Shown piece after piece: positions 35,058 to 44,472 of a stretch of DNA of 64,000 bases (its first letter is position 1; every line of letters starts with the position of its first letter). Under the pieces are notes generated by a model. It did no database searches. It had not been told where the DNA came from and worked only from the letters and a program-made list of their open reading frames with translations. The translations under genes were made by a program, and so were the position numbers. The stretch comes from Candidatus Obscuribacterales bacterium (GTDB lineage: Bacteria > Cyanobacteriota > Vampirovibrionia > Obscuribacterales > Obscuribacteraceae), in the NCBI GenBank assembly GCA_020050685.1, contig JAGVKG010000006.1, positions 1-64,000 of the forward strand, given 5' to 3'.

Positions 35058-36263
35058 TTACTTTGAACTTTCGCCGGCAAACAATTCCGGGGCGAAGTTT
35101 TTCACAACATCGAAAGAAATAGCGCCACCGAAGTTGGGCAGCTCACCACCGCGCGCTGACAGGGCTCGCACTGCCACCACACCAACAACTTTTCCTCGTC
35201 GGCTCACAACCGGACCACCGCTATTGCCAGTTGTAATTGGTGCATCGACTTGAATACGATGCGGTGTTACACGACTAATCCGTCCGGTGTTGAAAGTTGG
35301 TGCATAGTATTGCGACGAATCTACATCAATTTGATCTGAGGCTGTTGGATAACCGATTACTTGAATTTCTTGACCTTCAGTCGGCTCAACTGAATCGAAT
35401 TCGAGCGGTGCAATTGGCAGCGCCGTGGATTGATTGTCGACAGTAATGACTGCCAAATCCGGATCGCTTTCGGTCTTTCCACTCTTATACAGAGATGCCG
35501 TCAGCGCCGTTTGGCTAATCGGCCCCGGTGCATGTAAGTAATATCCCAACTCTTGTGAAAGTCCGGTTTTGGCTAAGTACTTGCGAAACACTTCACGATT
35601 CGGATCTGCCTTTTGCGACAAATAAGTATCATACGTATCCCAAATTGCATCAGCAGTCGTTTGATAAACGGCCAACTCAGCCGAACCAAGATTTTTCTTT
35701 TCCGACAAATTGATAATACCAATCAATTCTTTTACTCTGTCATCGGCATTGCCACTGCCAGCTGTCTGCTCCGCATTTAAATAAAGTGCGGCAAAAAAGC
35801 GTTCGCACTCTTTAGTGATTTGATCCGCCGATTGGACAACATGCCGATTGGTAAGAAAGTAAGTTTTGTCAGAACGATTGGTCTTAATTGGAAATGCTGT
35901 TCCAAAACCAACTACACGGAAGCCCCTATCCTCGTTTGCCACACTAAAAAGTGGATAGTGATACTTTGGCGAAACATCGGCAAGATACGCAAATCGACCG
36001 CCAGATAACATGAGCTTGGCACCAACATTGAGTTGGAATATTTGCGGCTTAATGCGCTTATCCAGCACTTCCCAAGTCGCCAGCTCTTCTGCCGGCGCAG
36101 GAGAGACATTTGCTTGCGCATCCTGAGCAATTGTTTGACTCACCGACTGCGCAATGGACTTTGCTTTGGCAATTGCAGAGATTGGATTCATTGTCTGGCT
36201 AATTGCAGCCAATGCAACAAAAACATTTAAAGTCACAATTGAAGTATTCCTGAGGAAATTCAA
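35058..36263 (-). CDS. secreted trypsin-like serine protease
   Basis: A ~401-residue protease of clan PA with an N-terminal hydrophobic signal (STSIVTLNVFVALAA-like stretch). The catalytic triad is readable: His in TNRHVV (~138), Asp in DPDLAVI (~268) and Ser in TTGNSGGPVV (~346). There is no PDZ domain after the protease, unlike DegP. The TTG at 36263 is preferred: AGGGG lies ~10 bases upstream and it starts one base after the stop of the DUF4127 gene, so the two are translationally coupled. A TTG at 36275 is the alternative. Confidence 0.85.
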   Translation of the reverse strand: MNFLRNTSIVTLNVFVALAAISQTMNPISAIAKAKSIAQSVSQTIAQDAQANVSPAPAEELATWEVLDKRIKPQIFQLNVGAKLMLSGGRFAYLADVSPKYHYPLFSVANEDRGFRVVGFGTAFPIKTNRSDKTYFLTNRHVVQSADQITKECERFFAALYLNAEQTAGSGNADDRVKELIGIINLSEKKNLGSAELAVYQTTADAIWDTYDTYLSQKADPNREVFRKYLAKTGLSQELGYYLHAPGPISQTALTASLYKSGKTESDPDLAVITVDNQSTALPIAPLEFDSVEPTEGQEIQVIGYPTASDQIDVDSSQYYAPTFNTGRISRVTPHRIQVDAPITTGNSGGPVVSRRGKVVGVVAVRALSARGGELPNFGGAISFDVVKNFAPELFAGESSK

Positions 36264-36264
36264 T

Positions 36265-37785
36265 TTAGCGTCCAACCCCTAATTGTTGTCCAGTCAGCAA
36301 ACCAATTTCCACTTCAAATGTTCTATTCCAAGGAAAGCTCAACTTCAAACTTGTCGGTTCAAAATCCAAGGCTTGGGCAATGCGCTCCAAGTATGGTTGC
36401 ATCATTGTCGCCAGTTCGCTATTGGACACCGTGCCCGATAGTTTCGGGCGCACCTGGGTTTGATAAGCCCAATCATCAGCCAAGCGAATGAACAAGGCTT
36501 GCTTAAGTGCTTCAATTGATTTGTTGACCTTGCTGGTGTCACCGTCCATTGTCTTTCTAGCAAACCAATAAGCAATGGCTTGCGACATCGCCGTACCAAT
36601 TGTATTGCCAGTTGTGTTCCAGCCGGCGTATGCCCAAACCTTGTTCAATAAATCTTGGCGATTTAGTAAGGCTTCAATCAAAAGCGGATCAGCACCATTG
36701 GCATAAGCGACATCACAAATCACGCACGGCAAGGCAACGCTCTCCAAAATCTTTATCGTCGACTCAACGGATTCTTGCGTGTCTAACTTTCGCAAATCCT
36801 GGTGACCAGGCAGCCAAATGTGGTCGCCTTGCGCGCCAGGAGTACCATGCACCAAAACCAAGAAATCCAAAACCGGATTTGGTTTTTGTGTTTCGTCAAG
36901 ACCGAGCGCCTTAAGTTGCGCGTGCAACGTATCACCAATTGTTTGTCCCTCGTAGCGGCTGGCACAACTAGCTACTTGCTTAGGACTAAAGCCAATGACA
37001 ATATCCGGCTGTCGACCGACTGTCTGAATCAGAAAGCGCGCGATCATTGTCGACAAAACTTCATCGGCACCAGCGTAAGAAAATACTTTTCCAGACAGAT
37101 TATTCTCGGCGGCCTTTTGCATCAGTCTCTTTTGCTCAGAGACGTTTAGCCCCCACTTGCCCGAATCATCCAAACTATAGGCAAGATAATCAAGTACGTC
37201 AGACTGTACGTAGTCCAAAAGCGCCTGATTGACTTGAAAGTTCCGGCGGCGCGTTGCCAGGTAATCATCGCGTATAGCTTGCGGTATCTTCAGCTCAAGT
37301 TGGCTCAGCTGCCCTTTGTGCAATTGCTCGCCATCGGACAAACGGTGCAAAATTTCCGACCAGGAAAAAATCTCGCGCCCATATTTTTCCCAATAATCTT
37401 TTTCTTCAGTCGCATCATAATTATCCGAAATCCGCATAATGCTCGACTGAGCAAATATTTTTAGCGGACTGCCGGTTAGCGACTTCCAGCTTTTAATTCT
37501 TTCGGCGCGCTTCACAACCTGCTGACAAGTATCCTCTGTGCGGCGAGATGTAATTAGTCCACCGTACAAAAGAGTATCCAAGCACAAATGCAGACTCACA
37601 GGCTTCATACTCGATATGGCAATTTCCAGCCAAGAGCCTAGTTGGTCGATTGACGCCGGCTTAGTCAAGGAACCCATTAAGTCGCGCGGCGGCACGACAG
37701 CCTGAATACCCGCCACTTGCGCAATTAATTGCGGGAATGTGTAGGTAACCGGACGATTATCAATCGGAAGTAGAAGCGTTTTCAT
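36265..37785 (-). CDS. DUF4127 family protein
   Basis: A ~506-residue protein matching DUF4127: N-terminal MKTLLLPIDNRPVTYTFPQ, VPPRDLMGSLTKPA, LCLDTLLYGGLITSR and later CDVAYANGADPLLIEALL and YAGWNTTGNTIGTA. These are conserved in the family, whose biochemical role is not known. No signal peptide seen. The ATG at 37785 gives the family start; a TTG at 37794 is also open. It overlaps or abuts the secreted protease gene, suggesting joint expression. Confidence 0.85.
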   Translation of the reverse strand: MKTLLLPIDNRPVTYTFPQLIAQVAGIQAVVPPRDLMGSLTKPASIDQLGSWLEIAISSMKPVSLHLCLDTLLYGGLITSRRTEDTCQQVVKRAERIKSWKSLTGSPLKIFAQSSIMRISDNYDATEEKDYWEKYGREIFSWSEILHRLSDGEQLHKGQLSQLELKIPQAIRDDYLATRRRNFQVNQALLDYVQSDVLDYLAYSLDDSGKWGLNVSEQKRLMQKAAENNLSGKVFSYAGADEVLSTMIARFLIQTVGRQPDIVIGFSPKQVASCASRYEGQTIGDTLHAQLKALGLDETQKPNPVLDFLVLVHGTPGAQGDHIWLPGHQDLRKLDTQESVESTIKILESVALPCVICDVAYANGADPLLIEALLNRQDLLNKVWAYAGWNTTGNTIGTAMSQAIAYWFARKTMDGDTSKVNKSIEALKQALFIRLADDWAYQTQVRPKLSGTVSNSELATMMQPYLERIAQALDFEPTSLKLSFPWNRTFEVEIGLLTGQQLGVGR

Positions 37786-37883
37786 CACTTCCAATTATAG
37801 AAAGAAATTGTGCGAGAAATTGCCAATCTAAACAAACACTTCGGATATACTTTTTTCTCCTTGAAAAATTGTTGGAAGTTGCC

Positions 37884-39572
37884 ATGTCCAATTCTGCCAA
37901 AAAAGACACGCTCGACGTACTGGTTGTCGGTGCGGGTGCAACCGGTCTCACGTCGGCTTGCGAGCTTGCCCGTCATCAGATGAAACTGCGCGTGATTGAC
38001 AAGGTGCCAGTACGTTCGGACAAATCGCGGGCGCTGGCAGTTCATGCCAGAACTTTGGAACTTTTCCAATACTTGGGCATTGCCGAACAGGCTTGCGCCC
38101 GCGGCAATCCAATAAATACATTCAATATCATCATCAAAAAAGATCCAGCAGTGCATTTGGACTTAAGCAAGTTGGCAAGTCCATACAACTTCACGCTTGG
38201 TCTTTCGCAAAGCGAAACTGAGCGCATTCTCGAAGAGCGGTTACAGGGCTTTGGTCACAAAGTCGAACGCAACGCAGAACTTGTTGATCTTAGCCAAGAC
38301 CAAGATGGTGTCAGGTCGAAAGTCAGACACGCAGATGGCACGATAGAAGAAATTTACTCATCCTGGCTGATTGCCACCGACGGCGCGCATTCAACTGTGA
38401 GGCACAAACTCAATCTCGCCTTTGACGGAGTTCCTTATGAAGAGTTATTTTTGCTTGCCGATTGTCACGTTGATCCCAAATTTCCCGACAACGAAATCAA
38501 CGTCTATTGGGCAGACGATGGAGTGCTAGCATTATTTCCCTTTGGTCAAGGGCGCTATCGCATAATTTGCGACTTGAGCAAACCGGAAGATGTTTCTGAT
38601 TTTACTCAGGAAGATGGCGTCGAACCTTCTTTGGCTAAAGTACAGGCACTGGTCGACAAGCGCAGTAATTTGCCGCTCAAGCTATCTGATTCTGTTTGGA
38701 TTGCCCCTTTTCGCATTCACAGAAGGCTCGTGCAAGAATACAAGCATGGCAGAATTTTTCTGGCGGGCGACGCTGCCCATATTCACAGTCCTGTCGGTGG
38801 ACAAGGTATGAACACCGGCATCCAGGATGCCTTCAATCTTGTTTGGAAGTTGGCATATGTGCACAAGCTTTATGCGCAGGAAGGTCTGCTTTACAGCTAT
38901 CAAGATGAACGCCATCCCGTCGCGCAAGCAGTTTTACATGGCACTGACTTTGCCACCAAAACCTTAGCAACGCCTGGTCCAATCATCAAGCAAATCCGCA
39001 ACCATGTTTTGCCTGTGCTTGCCAGCCAAGACTTTATTCAAAAGCGCATACGAGAATTGATTTCCGAAATTGATGTTAACTATCGCGAGAGCGCCGTCGT
39101 CAAAGATCACCATGCATTTTTAGAAAAGTTCGCTGGGCCTTGTGCTGGAGACCGCGCGCTCAATGCCACGCTCGGTGCCAAATCAAATGGAGCGAACGCG
39201 AAAGAAGAATCAATCGAGATTTACAATTTGCTACGTGATACTAAACACCAGCTATTGCTTTTCACCAGCACTGAAATTGATGACGCTGCCATGGCCAATT
39301 TTGAAAAAATTGCCCAATTGGTAAAGCAGGGTTTTGACATGCTAATTGCCACTCACCTTGTCGTACCGGAGGATGTATTCCCCGGCAAAGCAAATTGGAT
39401 AGCCTCCAATTCTATTCTTATCGACAAAGGCTCCCAGTGCCACAAAATTTATGGCGCTAGTTCCAGTTGTCTTTACTTACTGCGTCCGGATGGTTATGTC
39501 GCTTACCGCGCTATGCCACCAGATGCCGTAGATTTCAGCAACTATTTAGCCCAAGTATTTGTCGGCAAATAG
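37884..39572 (+). CDS. FAD-dependent aromatic monooxygenase (PheA/TfdB type)
   Basis: A 562-residue flavoprotein hydroxylase. The FAD-binding GxGxxG is VVGAGATGLTSACELA, the DG motif is ATDGAHSTVR, and the GD motif is FLAGDAAHIHSPVGGQGMN with GIQDAFNLVWKL after it. The C-terminal ~170 residues include a thioredoxin-like part, as in phenol hydroxylases and TfdB-like enzymes. Such enzymes put oxygen on aromatic rings using NADPH and O2. The substrate is unknown. GGAAG precedes the ATG at 37884. It is alone, convergent with the TPR gene 3 bases away. Confidence 0.9.
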   Translation: MSNSAKKDTLDVLVVGAGATGLTSACELARHQMKLRVIDKVPVRSDKSRALAVHARTLELFQYLGIAEQACARGNPINTFNIIIKKDPAVHLDLSKLASPYNFTLGLSQSETERILEERLQGFGHKVERNAELVDLSQDQDGVRSKVRHADGTIEEIYSSWLIATDGAHSTVRHKLNLAFDGVPYEELFLLADCHVDPKFPDNEINVYWADDGVLALFPFGQGRYRIICDLSKPEDVSDFTQEDGVEPSLAKVQALVDKRSNLPLKLSDSVWIAPFRIHRRLVQEYKHGRIFLAGDAAHIHSPVGGQGMNTGIQDAFNLVWKLAYVHKLYAQEGLLYSYQDERHPVAQAVLHGTDFATKTLATPGPIIKQIRNHVLPVLASQDFIQKRIRELISEIDVNYRESAVVKDHHAFLEKFAGPCAGDRALNATLGAKSNGANAKEESIEIYNLLRDTKHQLLLFTSTEIDDAAMANFEKIAQLVKQGFDMLIATHLVVPEDVFPGKANWIASNSILIDKGSQCHKIYGASSSCLYLLRPDGYVAYRAMPPDAVDFSNYLAQVFVGK

Positions 39573-39575
39573 CTC

Positions 39576-41060
39576 TTAGATCTGTTTACCAGAAAGAATT
39601 GTTTTTGCCTGGTCTTCCATATTCTCCGCTTCCGCCACGCGATCCAGTTTGCGCAAGACTTTTGCATAATCTTGCAAGCACGCTGCTACCAAGGGATCTC
39701 CTGGGCCAACCGCGCCTTCCGTAGAGGCAAGCGCCCACTTGTAGTAGGTTTCTGCATCCTCATATTTTTCTTGGCGGTAACACAAATAAGCCATGTTATT
39801 GAGAATCTTCGCTGTCTCTAAATTGTTTGGACCGAGTGACTTTTGTCCTGCATCGAGTGCAGTTTTATAAAGCGCTTGCGCTTGCTCTGTCTTGCCTTCA
39901 TGTTCATACACGGATCCAAGCAACCCCTTAGTTCTAACCAAGAGCAAATTGTCAGATCCATAATTGCTTTCGTAAATTGCCAAAGCCCGTTTCAAAATTG
40001 GCTCCGCTTCTTGATAGCGCTGCTCTGAAACATAAAGTTGAGCAAGATTGAGCAAATCAAAAGCGACTCCCGGATGATCCGCTCCGAGTGTCTTTTCGTC
40101 AATGGCAAGAATAGTTTTGTAGAGTGATTCTGCTGTCGAATAACGTTGCTGTTGGAAATAAACATCGGCAAGCGTGCTAAGAACTGGTGCCAACTTATTT
40201 GCATCAGTTGTCGATTCAGTCGCGCGTCCAGCAACTTCACGATCTTCATTTGTTTGGGCAAGACCGGAACCAGAACCCTTGGTCAACACTTGTACTTGCC
40301 AGGCTGACTGACTTTGATTACCCGCCGCACCACTGGCTGCCTGAGCCGATGAGGCCGGCTTGTGCAATTGATCTTTGAGCGCGGCAGCTTTGCTTTCCAT
40401 ATCCTTTGCTTCGCTCTTGCGGCTTGTTTGACTTAAGAGTCGCGAATAATCTTGTAACAAGGCAACTAGATCAGCGATGTTAGGATTATTGTTATCCGCT
40501 TGCTTCTCAAAAATGCTCATCGCCTTTTTGTAATAAGGCTCAGCGTCAGTCAACTTGCCGGCATTGTGACTAGACTTGGCAATCTTGTGCAAAGTCTTTC
40601 CCGTTTCCAAATGATATGGACCGAATGCCACCTGATCAATTCCAAGCACACGTTTGTAGAGCACCATGGCTTGAGGATGATTTCCCTCTGCCTCGTATAT
40701 AGAACCAAGGTCAAGCATCGTCTGCACTAAAACCGGACTGCTCGATCCATTTGCTGCCTCCAAAATTCCTAACGAGCGTTTGTACAACGTTTCCGCTTCC
40801 TCAGTTTTATTCTCCAAACAAAGAACAGCAGCCAAAGCATTCAAACATTTCGACTTTTCTTGCGCCGAATCCGAGGACTTCTCGCAAGCAGCCAGAGCTT
40901 GCCTGTACAAATCTTCACTAACCGGCAACTGCCCAGCATCACGCGCCGTCTCCGCCGCCTTGTAAAGCTGCCGCCAAGAACCTTCTGTTGCCGCAAACGT
41001 TGGCGATGCCAATAGAGCTGAGACCAAAAATACAAATGCCACTTTCAGTAGTCTATTCAT
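39576..41060 (-). CDS. secreted TPR protein
   Basis: A 494-residue protein with a signal peptide (VAFVFLVSALLASPTFAA) and two blocks of kinesin-light-chain-type TPRs of 42 residues, at ~35-205 and ~290-480. The blocks are joined by a Ser/Ala/Gln-rich linker (~210-280). Typical units are LVQTMLDLGSIYEAEGNHPQ and VAFDLLNLAQLYVSEQRYQE. It probably scaffolds periplasmic partners. Same repeat class as the anchored protein at 20580-21629. Upstream lies a phosphatase gene on the same strand, 80 bases away. Confidence 0.82.
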   Translation of the reverse strand: MNRLLKVAFVFLVSALLASPTFAATEGSWRQLYKAAETARDAGQLPVSEDLYRQALAACEKSSDSAQEKSKCLNALAAVLCLENKTEEAETLYKRSLGILEAANGSSSPVLVQTMLDLGSIYEAEGNHPQAMVLYKRVLGIDQVAFGPYHLETGKTLHKIAKSSHNAGKLTDAEPYYKKAMSIFEKQADNNNPNIADLVALLQDYSRLLSQTSRKSEAKDMESKAAALKDQLHKPASSAQAASGAAGNQSQSAWQVQVLTKGSGSGLAQTNEDREVAGRATESTTDANKLAPVLSTLADVYFQQQRYSTAESLYKTILAIDEKTLGADHPGVAFDLLNLAQLYVSEQRYQEAEPILKRALAIYESNYGSDNLLLVRTKGLLGSVYEHEGKTEQAQALYKTALDAGQKSLGPNNLETAKILNNMAYLCYRQEKYEDAETYYKWALASTEGAVGPGDPLVAACLQDYAKVLRKLDRVAEAENMEDQAKTILSGKQI

Positions 41061-41140
41061 AAAGTCCTATCTTCGTTTGTCAGATCTATCTGCCTACCTA
41101 AATGCCAATCCACAAAGCCAATCTACATAGAATAGCAAGA

Positions 41141-41821
41141 TCACTTGCTCGCATCCTTAACCGAGTAGCTGTCAAATACATCCCATAAGCCTTTGCGATC
41201 CAAATTGAAACCATACTTGTGCATTTCGTTAAGCGCATCAGCTTGGCACCAGCCATCTTCCACCATTCTGTAGATGCCAATCAGACAACCCGTTCTATCC
41301 TCTCCAAACGAGCAATGAACATAAACAGCATGCATTGCCTTTTTCGTTTCTGGATTGTAAGACGCCTTAGCCAAACGCGCTTCTTTCAATAAAGCATCGA
41401 CTTGAGCTTTCGTCGGACCATCGTGCGCAATCGGCAGGCTGAGGTAGCCAATGCCCAGTTTTTCGCAAAGCAACTTTTCCGACTCAATTGAGCGCTTAGT
41501 CTTGCGCAAATTGATCACGGTTGTCACACCCTTTGCCTTGAGCTTGTACAGTCCTTCCTCCGACGGTTTGCCGCCACAGTATAAATATGGATGCAAGCTG
41601 CGGAAGTTGGGCAAATCATCGTCTTCTTCGACTTCCTTCTTGCCTTCACTCTCGTCGTCATGACGATTATCATCGTAATGGATTTTGGCCTCTTCTCTTT
41701 TCCTCTGGCTTGCCGAATTATCCGCATCTGCAGCACGCACTGCGCCGCACAGAGACAATGCAACCAAGCAGCTGACTAAGCTTACGGTGAGAATTCGTAT
41801 AGGACGGAAACCTTGGTACAT
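41141..41821 (-). CDS. secreted tyrosine/dual-specificity-type phosphatase
   Basis: A 226-residue protein with a signal peptide (ILTVSLVSCLVALSLCGAVRA) and an acidic linker (DDESEGKKEVEEDDD). The phosphatase domain carries the P-loop VHCSFGEDRTGCLIG (C-x5-R-T) and, before it, an acidic residue in LPIAHDGPTKAQ that may be the general acid. The fold matches plant/fungal-like DSP and PTP families found in bacteria. Substrate unknown; location outside the cytoplasm is inferred from the signal. It is divergent from the pilT pair; a palindrome lies between them. Confidence 0.82.
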   Translation of the reverse strand: MYQGFRPIRILTVSLVSCLVALSLCGAVRAADADNSASQRKREEAKIHYDDNRHDDESEGKKEVEEDDDLPNFRSLHPYLYCGGKPSEEGLYKLKAKGVTTVINLRKTKRSIESEKLLCEKLGIGYLSLPIAHDGPTKAQVDALLKEARLAKASYNPETKKAMHAVYVHCSFGEDRTGCLIGIYRMVEDGWCQADALNEMHKYGFNLDRKGLWDVFDSYSVKDASK

Positions 41822-41846
41822 ATATTTTTCGTACCACCAAAAATTG

Positions 41847-41879
41847 GTTACTTATCAAGACTAGTATTTAATAAGTAAC
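41847..41879. promoter_or_regulatory. GTTACTTAT inverted repeat, divergent region
   Basis: GTTACTTAT and ATAAGTAAC, a perfect 9-bp inverted repeat with a 15-base spacer, in the 150-base gap between the phosphatase gene and the first pilT gene. It is a candidate operator for either. Confidence 0.45.
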
Positions 41880-41971
41880 ACTTTGTAGTGATCTTTACTT
41901 GAGCAAGATTAGCGCATTCTAGCAGCGGGTAAATCACTCATAACGCTAGACCCAACTAGGGAGAATTAACT

Positions 41972-43048
41972 GTGCAATCAGTAGCCACAAGTGAAAGCCG
42001 TACGGGTGCAGCCTCGATCGCCGAGCTGCTTAAGAAAGCCGTGGAGGCGAATGCCTCCGATGCACATTTTCATAGTAATTATCCGCCACTGTTTCGCATA
42101 AACGGCAGCGTCAGACCAGTCGGTCAGAGCCCGTTGCAAGAATCGGAGCTCATGCCGCAATTGCTTTCCTGTTTGACTGACGAGCAAAAGGCACGTTTTG
42201 CCGAGAAAAAAGATGTCGATTTTACCTACGCGTTGGATGGTGTGGGTAGGTTTCGAGCTAGCATGTTTCTCACACAATCTGGTGTGAATGCAAGCTTCCG
42301 CATTATTCCGGCCCAGCCGCCCACATTGGCTGATCTTGGCTTACCGCAAGACCTAACTAGGTTTACGGAAATCCACCACGGACTGGTTTTGATCACGGGG
42401 CCGGCGGGCTCCGGCAAGAGCACGACACTGGCAAGTCTTGTGGATATGATCAACCAACACCATGTCGGCGATCACATTCTTACATTAGAAGATCCAATTG
42501 AAATCATTCACAGAAACAAACAATGCATAATCAATCAGCGGCAAGTACCTTTGCATTCGCAAAGCTTCGAGCGCGCAATTCGTGCAGCCCTGCGTGAAGA
42601 CCCGGACGTAATTATTATTGGTGAAATGCGCGATGCGGAAACAATTTCACTAGCCTTGACGGCAGCAGAAACCGGTCACTTGGTTTTAGCCACGATGCAT
42701 ACAACTGATGCGATTAAATCCATTAGTCGAATTATTGACAGTTTCCCACCAGAAAAGCAATCACAAATCCGCACCATGCTTTCTGAATCATTGCAAGGCG
42801 TCTTCAGTCAATTGCTCTTGCCTTCAGCAGATGGAAATTCACGAGTGGTGGCATATGAATTGCTCTTCGTCAATTCAGCCGTATCAAATTTGATTAGAGA
42901 CAAAAAGACATTCCAAATCCCTTCGGTCATGCAATTAGGCAAAGCACAAGGAATGATTACGCTGGCACAAAGCATTGGCGAACTGGTGCGGGCAAACAAA
43001 GTTTCCCGTGAAACAGCTAAGCGTTACGTGGAAGAAGCATATTTCTAA
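41972..43048 (+). CDS. pilT: type IV pilus retraction ATPase, PilT-like
   Basis: A 358-residue secretion ATPase. Walker A is ITGPAGSGKSTTLAS (~141), the Asp box LTLEDPIEIIH, and Walker B with its flanking DPDVIIIGEMRDAETISLAL, followed by the His box LVLATMHTTDA. The C-terminal AVSNLIRDKK matches PilT's AIRNLIRE retraction motif. It powers pilus disassembly and twitching. The start is GTG with GGGAG upstream. A second PilT-type gene follows after 41 bases. No other pilus gene is in the window. Confidence 0.92.
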   Translation: MQSVATSESRTGAASIAELLKKAVEANASDAHFHSNYPPLFRINGSVRPVGQSPLQESELMPQLLSCLTDEQKARFAEKKDVDFTYALDGVGRFRASMFLTQSGVNASFRIIPAQPPTLADLGLPQDLTRFTEIHHGLVLITGPAGSGKSTTLASLVDMINQHHVGDHILTLEDPIEIIHRNKQCIINQRQVPLHSQSFERAIRAALREDPDVIIIGEMRDAETISLALTAAETGHLVLATMHTTDAIKSISRIIDSFPPEKQSQIRTMLSESLQGVFSQLLLPSADGNSRVVAYELLFVNSAVSNLIRDKKTFQIPSVMQLGKAQGMITLAQSIGELVRANKVSRETAKRYVEEAYF

Positions 43049-43089
43049 TTGGCAATCTGATTCAACTTGGCAAAATTTCTGGAGGTTAC

Positions 43090-44169
43090 ATGGCACGATT
43101 AGATGAACTCTTCAAACACTTGAAAGAGAACAAAGGATCAGATTTACATTTAGTTGTCGGCGAGCCGCCGAAAATGCGCTTGCATGGAACAATTTCCAAC
43201 ATCCCTGGCTATGAAGTATTCACGCTGCAATCGATACGTGATTGGTTGGGCGAAATTTTGCGCAAAGAGCAGTTGGATACTTATAGAAAGGATCGCGACT
43301 TAGACTTTGCTTATTCGCTGGAAGGTGTGGCTCGATTCCGCGCCAATTATTTCTTTCAGAACAACGGTCCGGCTGCAGTATTTCGTATCATTCCGGAAAA
43401 GATTGTTTCACTGCTTGATTTAAACTTGCCGCCAATCTTAAGTACATTTGCTGATTACGAGCGAGGACTGGTTCTAGTAACAGGTCCAACCGGAAGCGGC
43501 AAATCAACAACCCTGGCAGCAATCATTAACGAGATCAATCAGCGTTATCAAAAACACATCATTACAATTGAAGACCCGGTTGAATTTGTCCACGCGCCAA
43601 GGACCAGTGTAATTTCTCACCGAGAAATCGGTGCACATTGCGCCAGTTTTGAGACCGCTTTGCGTGCTGCCGTACGCGAAGATCCAGACGTGATTTTGGT
43701 TGGTGAAATGCGCGACTTAGAAACAATTTCGCTTGCACTGACTGCGGCCGAAATGGGTTTTCTCGTCTTCGGCACCTTGCATACAAACTCTGCCTCGAAA
43801 ACCATCGACAGAATTGTCGACGTCTTTCCCTCCGAGCAACAATCGGCCGTGCGCACCATGCTTGCCGGATCGCTAATGGCAGTGGTGTCACAATTACTTG
43901 TCAAAGCAGCAGATGGAAAGGGACGCGTAGCCGTCAACGAGATTCTGCTTTCCAGCTCCGGTCTCGGCAACGCCATCCGTGAAGGCAACATCAACATGAT
44001 CAAATCCATCATCCAATCCGGTGGTGGCAAAGGCATGCAAATGATGGACGACGCCATGGAAAAATTATTGCAAGCCAACAAAATTGATCCCGATGATGCT
44101 TACCTGAAAGCCACCGAAAAACAACGCTTCCAAAAATACCTCAAGCAACAACCCGTCGCCCCACGATAG
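43090..44169 (+). CDS. type IV pilus ATPase, PilT/PilU-like
   Basis: A 359-residue PilT-family ATPase. Walker A is VTGPTGSGKSTTLAAI (~130), Asp box TIEDPVEFVH, Walker B DPDVILVGEMRDLETIS and His box FGTLHTNSASKTI. The C-terminus has GLGNAIREGN in place of PilT's AIRNLIRE. Two tandem pilT-type genes usually mean PilT plus an accessory motor such as PilU; this second copy is the more likely accessory one by its weaker retraction motif. GGAGG precedes the ATG. It ends convergent with a small membrane protein gene. Confidence 0.9.
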   Translation: MARLDELFKHLKENKGSDLHLVVGEPPKMRLHGTISNIPGYEVFTLQSIRDWLGEILRKEQLDTYRKDRDLDFAYSLEGVARFRANYFFQNNGPAAVFRIIPEKIVSLLDLNLPPILSTFADYERGLVLVTGPTGSGKSTTLAAIINEINQRYQKHIITIEDPVEFVHAPRTSVISHREIGAHCASFETALRAAVREDPDVILVGEMRDLETISLALTAAEMGFLVFGTLHTNSASKTIDRIVDVFPSEQQSAVRTMLAGSLMAVVSQLLVKAADGKGRVAVNEILLSSSGLGNAIREGNINMIKSIIQSGGGKGMQMMDDAMEKLLQANKIDPDDAYLKATEKQRFQKYLKQQPVAPR

Positions 44170-44205
44170 CGTTAGGCACATCTAAATTTCGGATTCGTTT
44201 GCCAA

Positions 44206-44472
44206 TTACGATAGCGCAGCTATCGCCGCGACAACTGCTAGAAGTGGCGGCAACCAGATAAGTTTCGATCGTTTGAAACAAAGTACCAATGTCAATCCGA
44301 TCAACAAACCAACAGTGCCGTAGCAAAAACTTTTGATCAGGATCCAGCCGAGCCCGAACGGTTCGAAACTCGCTCCATGCCAATCAACAAACGACTTAAC
44401 AAAGCTGAAGAAAAAGAACGCCGCCACAAATGGCGCTAGGAACCAAAGAAAAAGAATGAATGTTATATTCAT
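44206..44472 (-). CDS. small membrane protein, unknown
   Basis: An 88-residue protein with three hydrophobic stretches (FILFLWFLAPFVAAFFFF; YGTVGLLIGLTLVLCF; LIWLPPLLAVVAAIAAL) and no recognised family. Its ATG overlaps the stop of the preceding gene as ATGA, so the two are coupled and probably act together at the membrane. Confidence 0.65.
   Translation of the reverse strand: MNITFILFLWFLAPFVAAFFFFSFVKSFVDWHGASFEPFGLGWILIKSFCYGTVGLLIGLTLVLCFKRSKLIWLPPLLAVVAAIAALS

Noticed and set aside
41819-41836. A fourth copy of the WYEKM element near the phosphatase start
   Set aside because: Only about 12 bases (TTTTTCGTACCA) match, the frame is upstream of a start codon and no stop follows WYEK; most likely chance.
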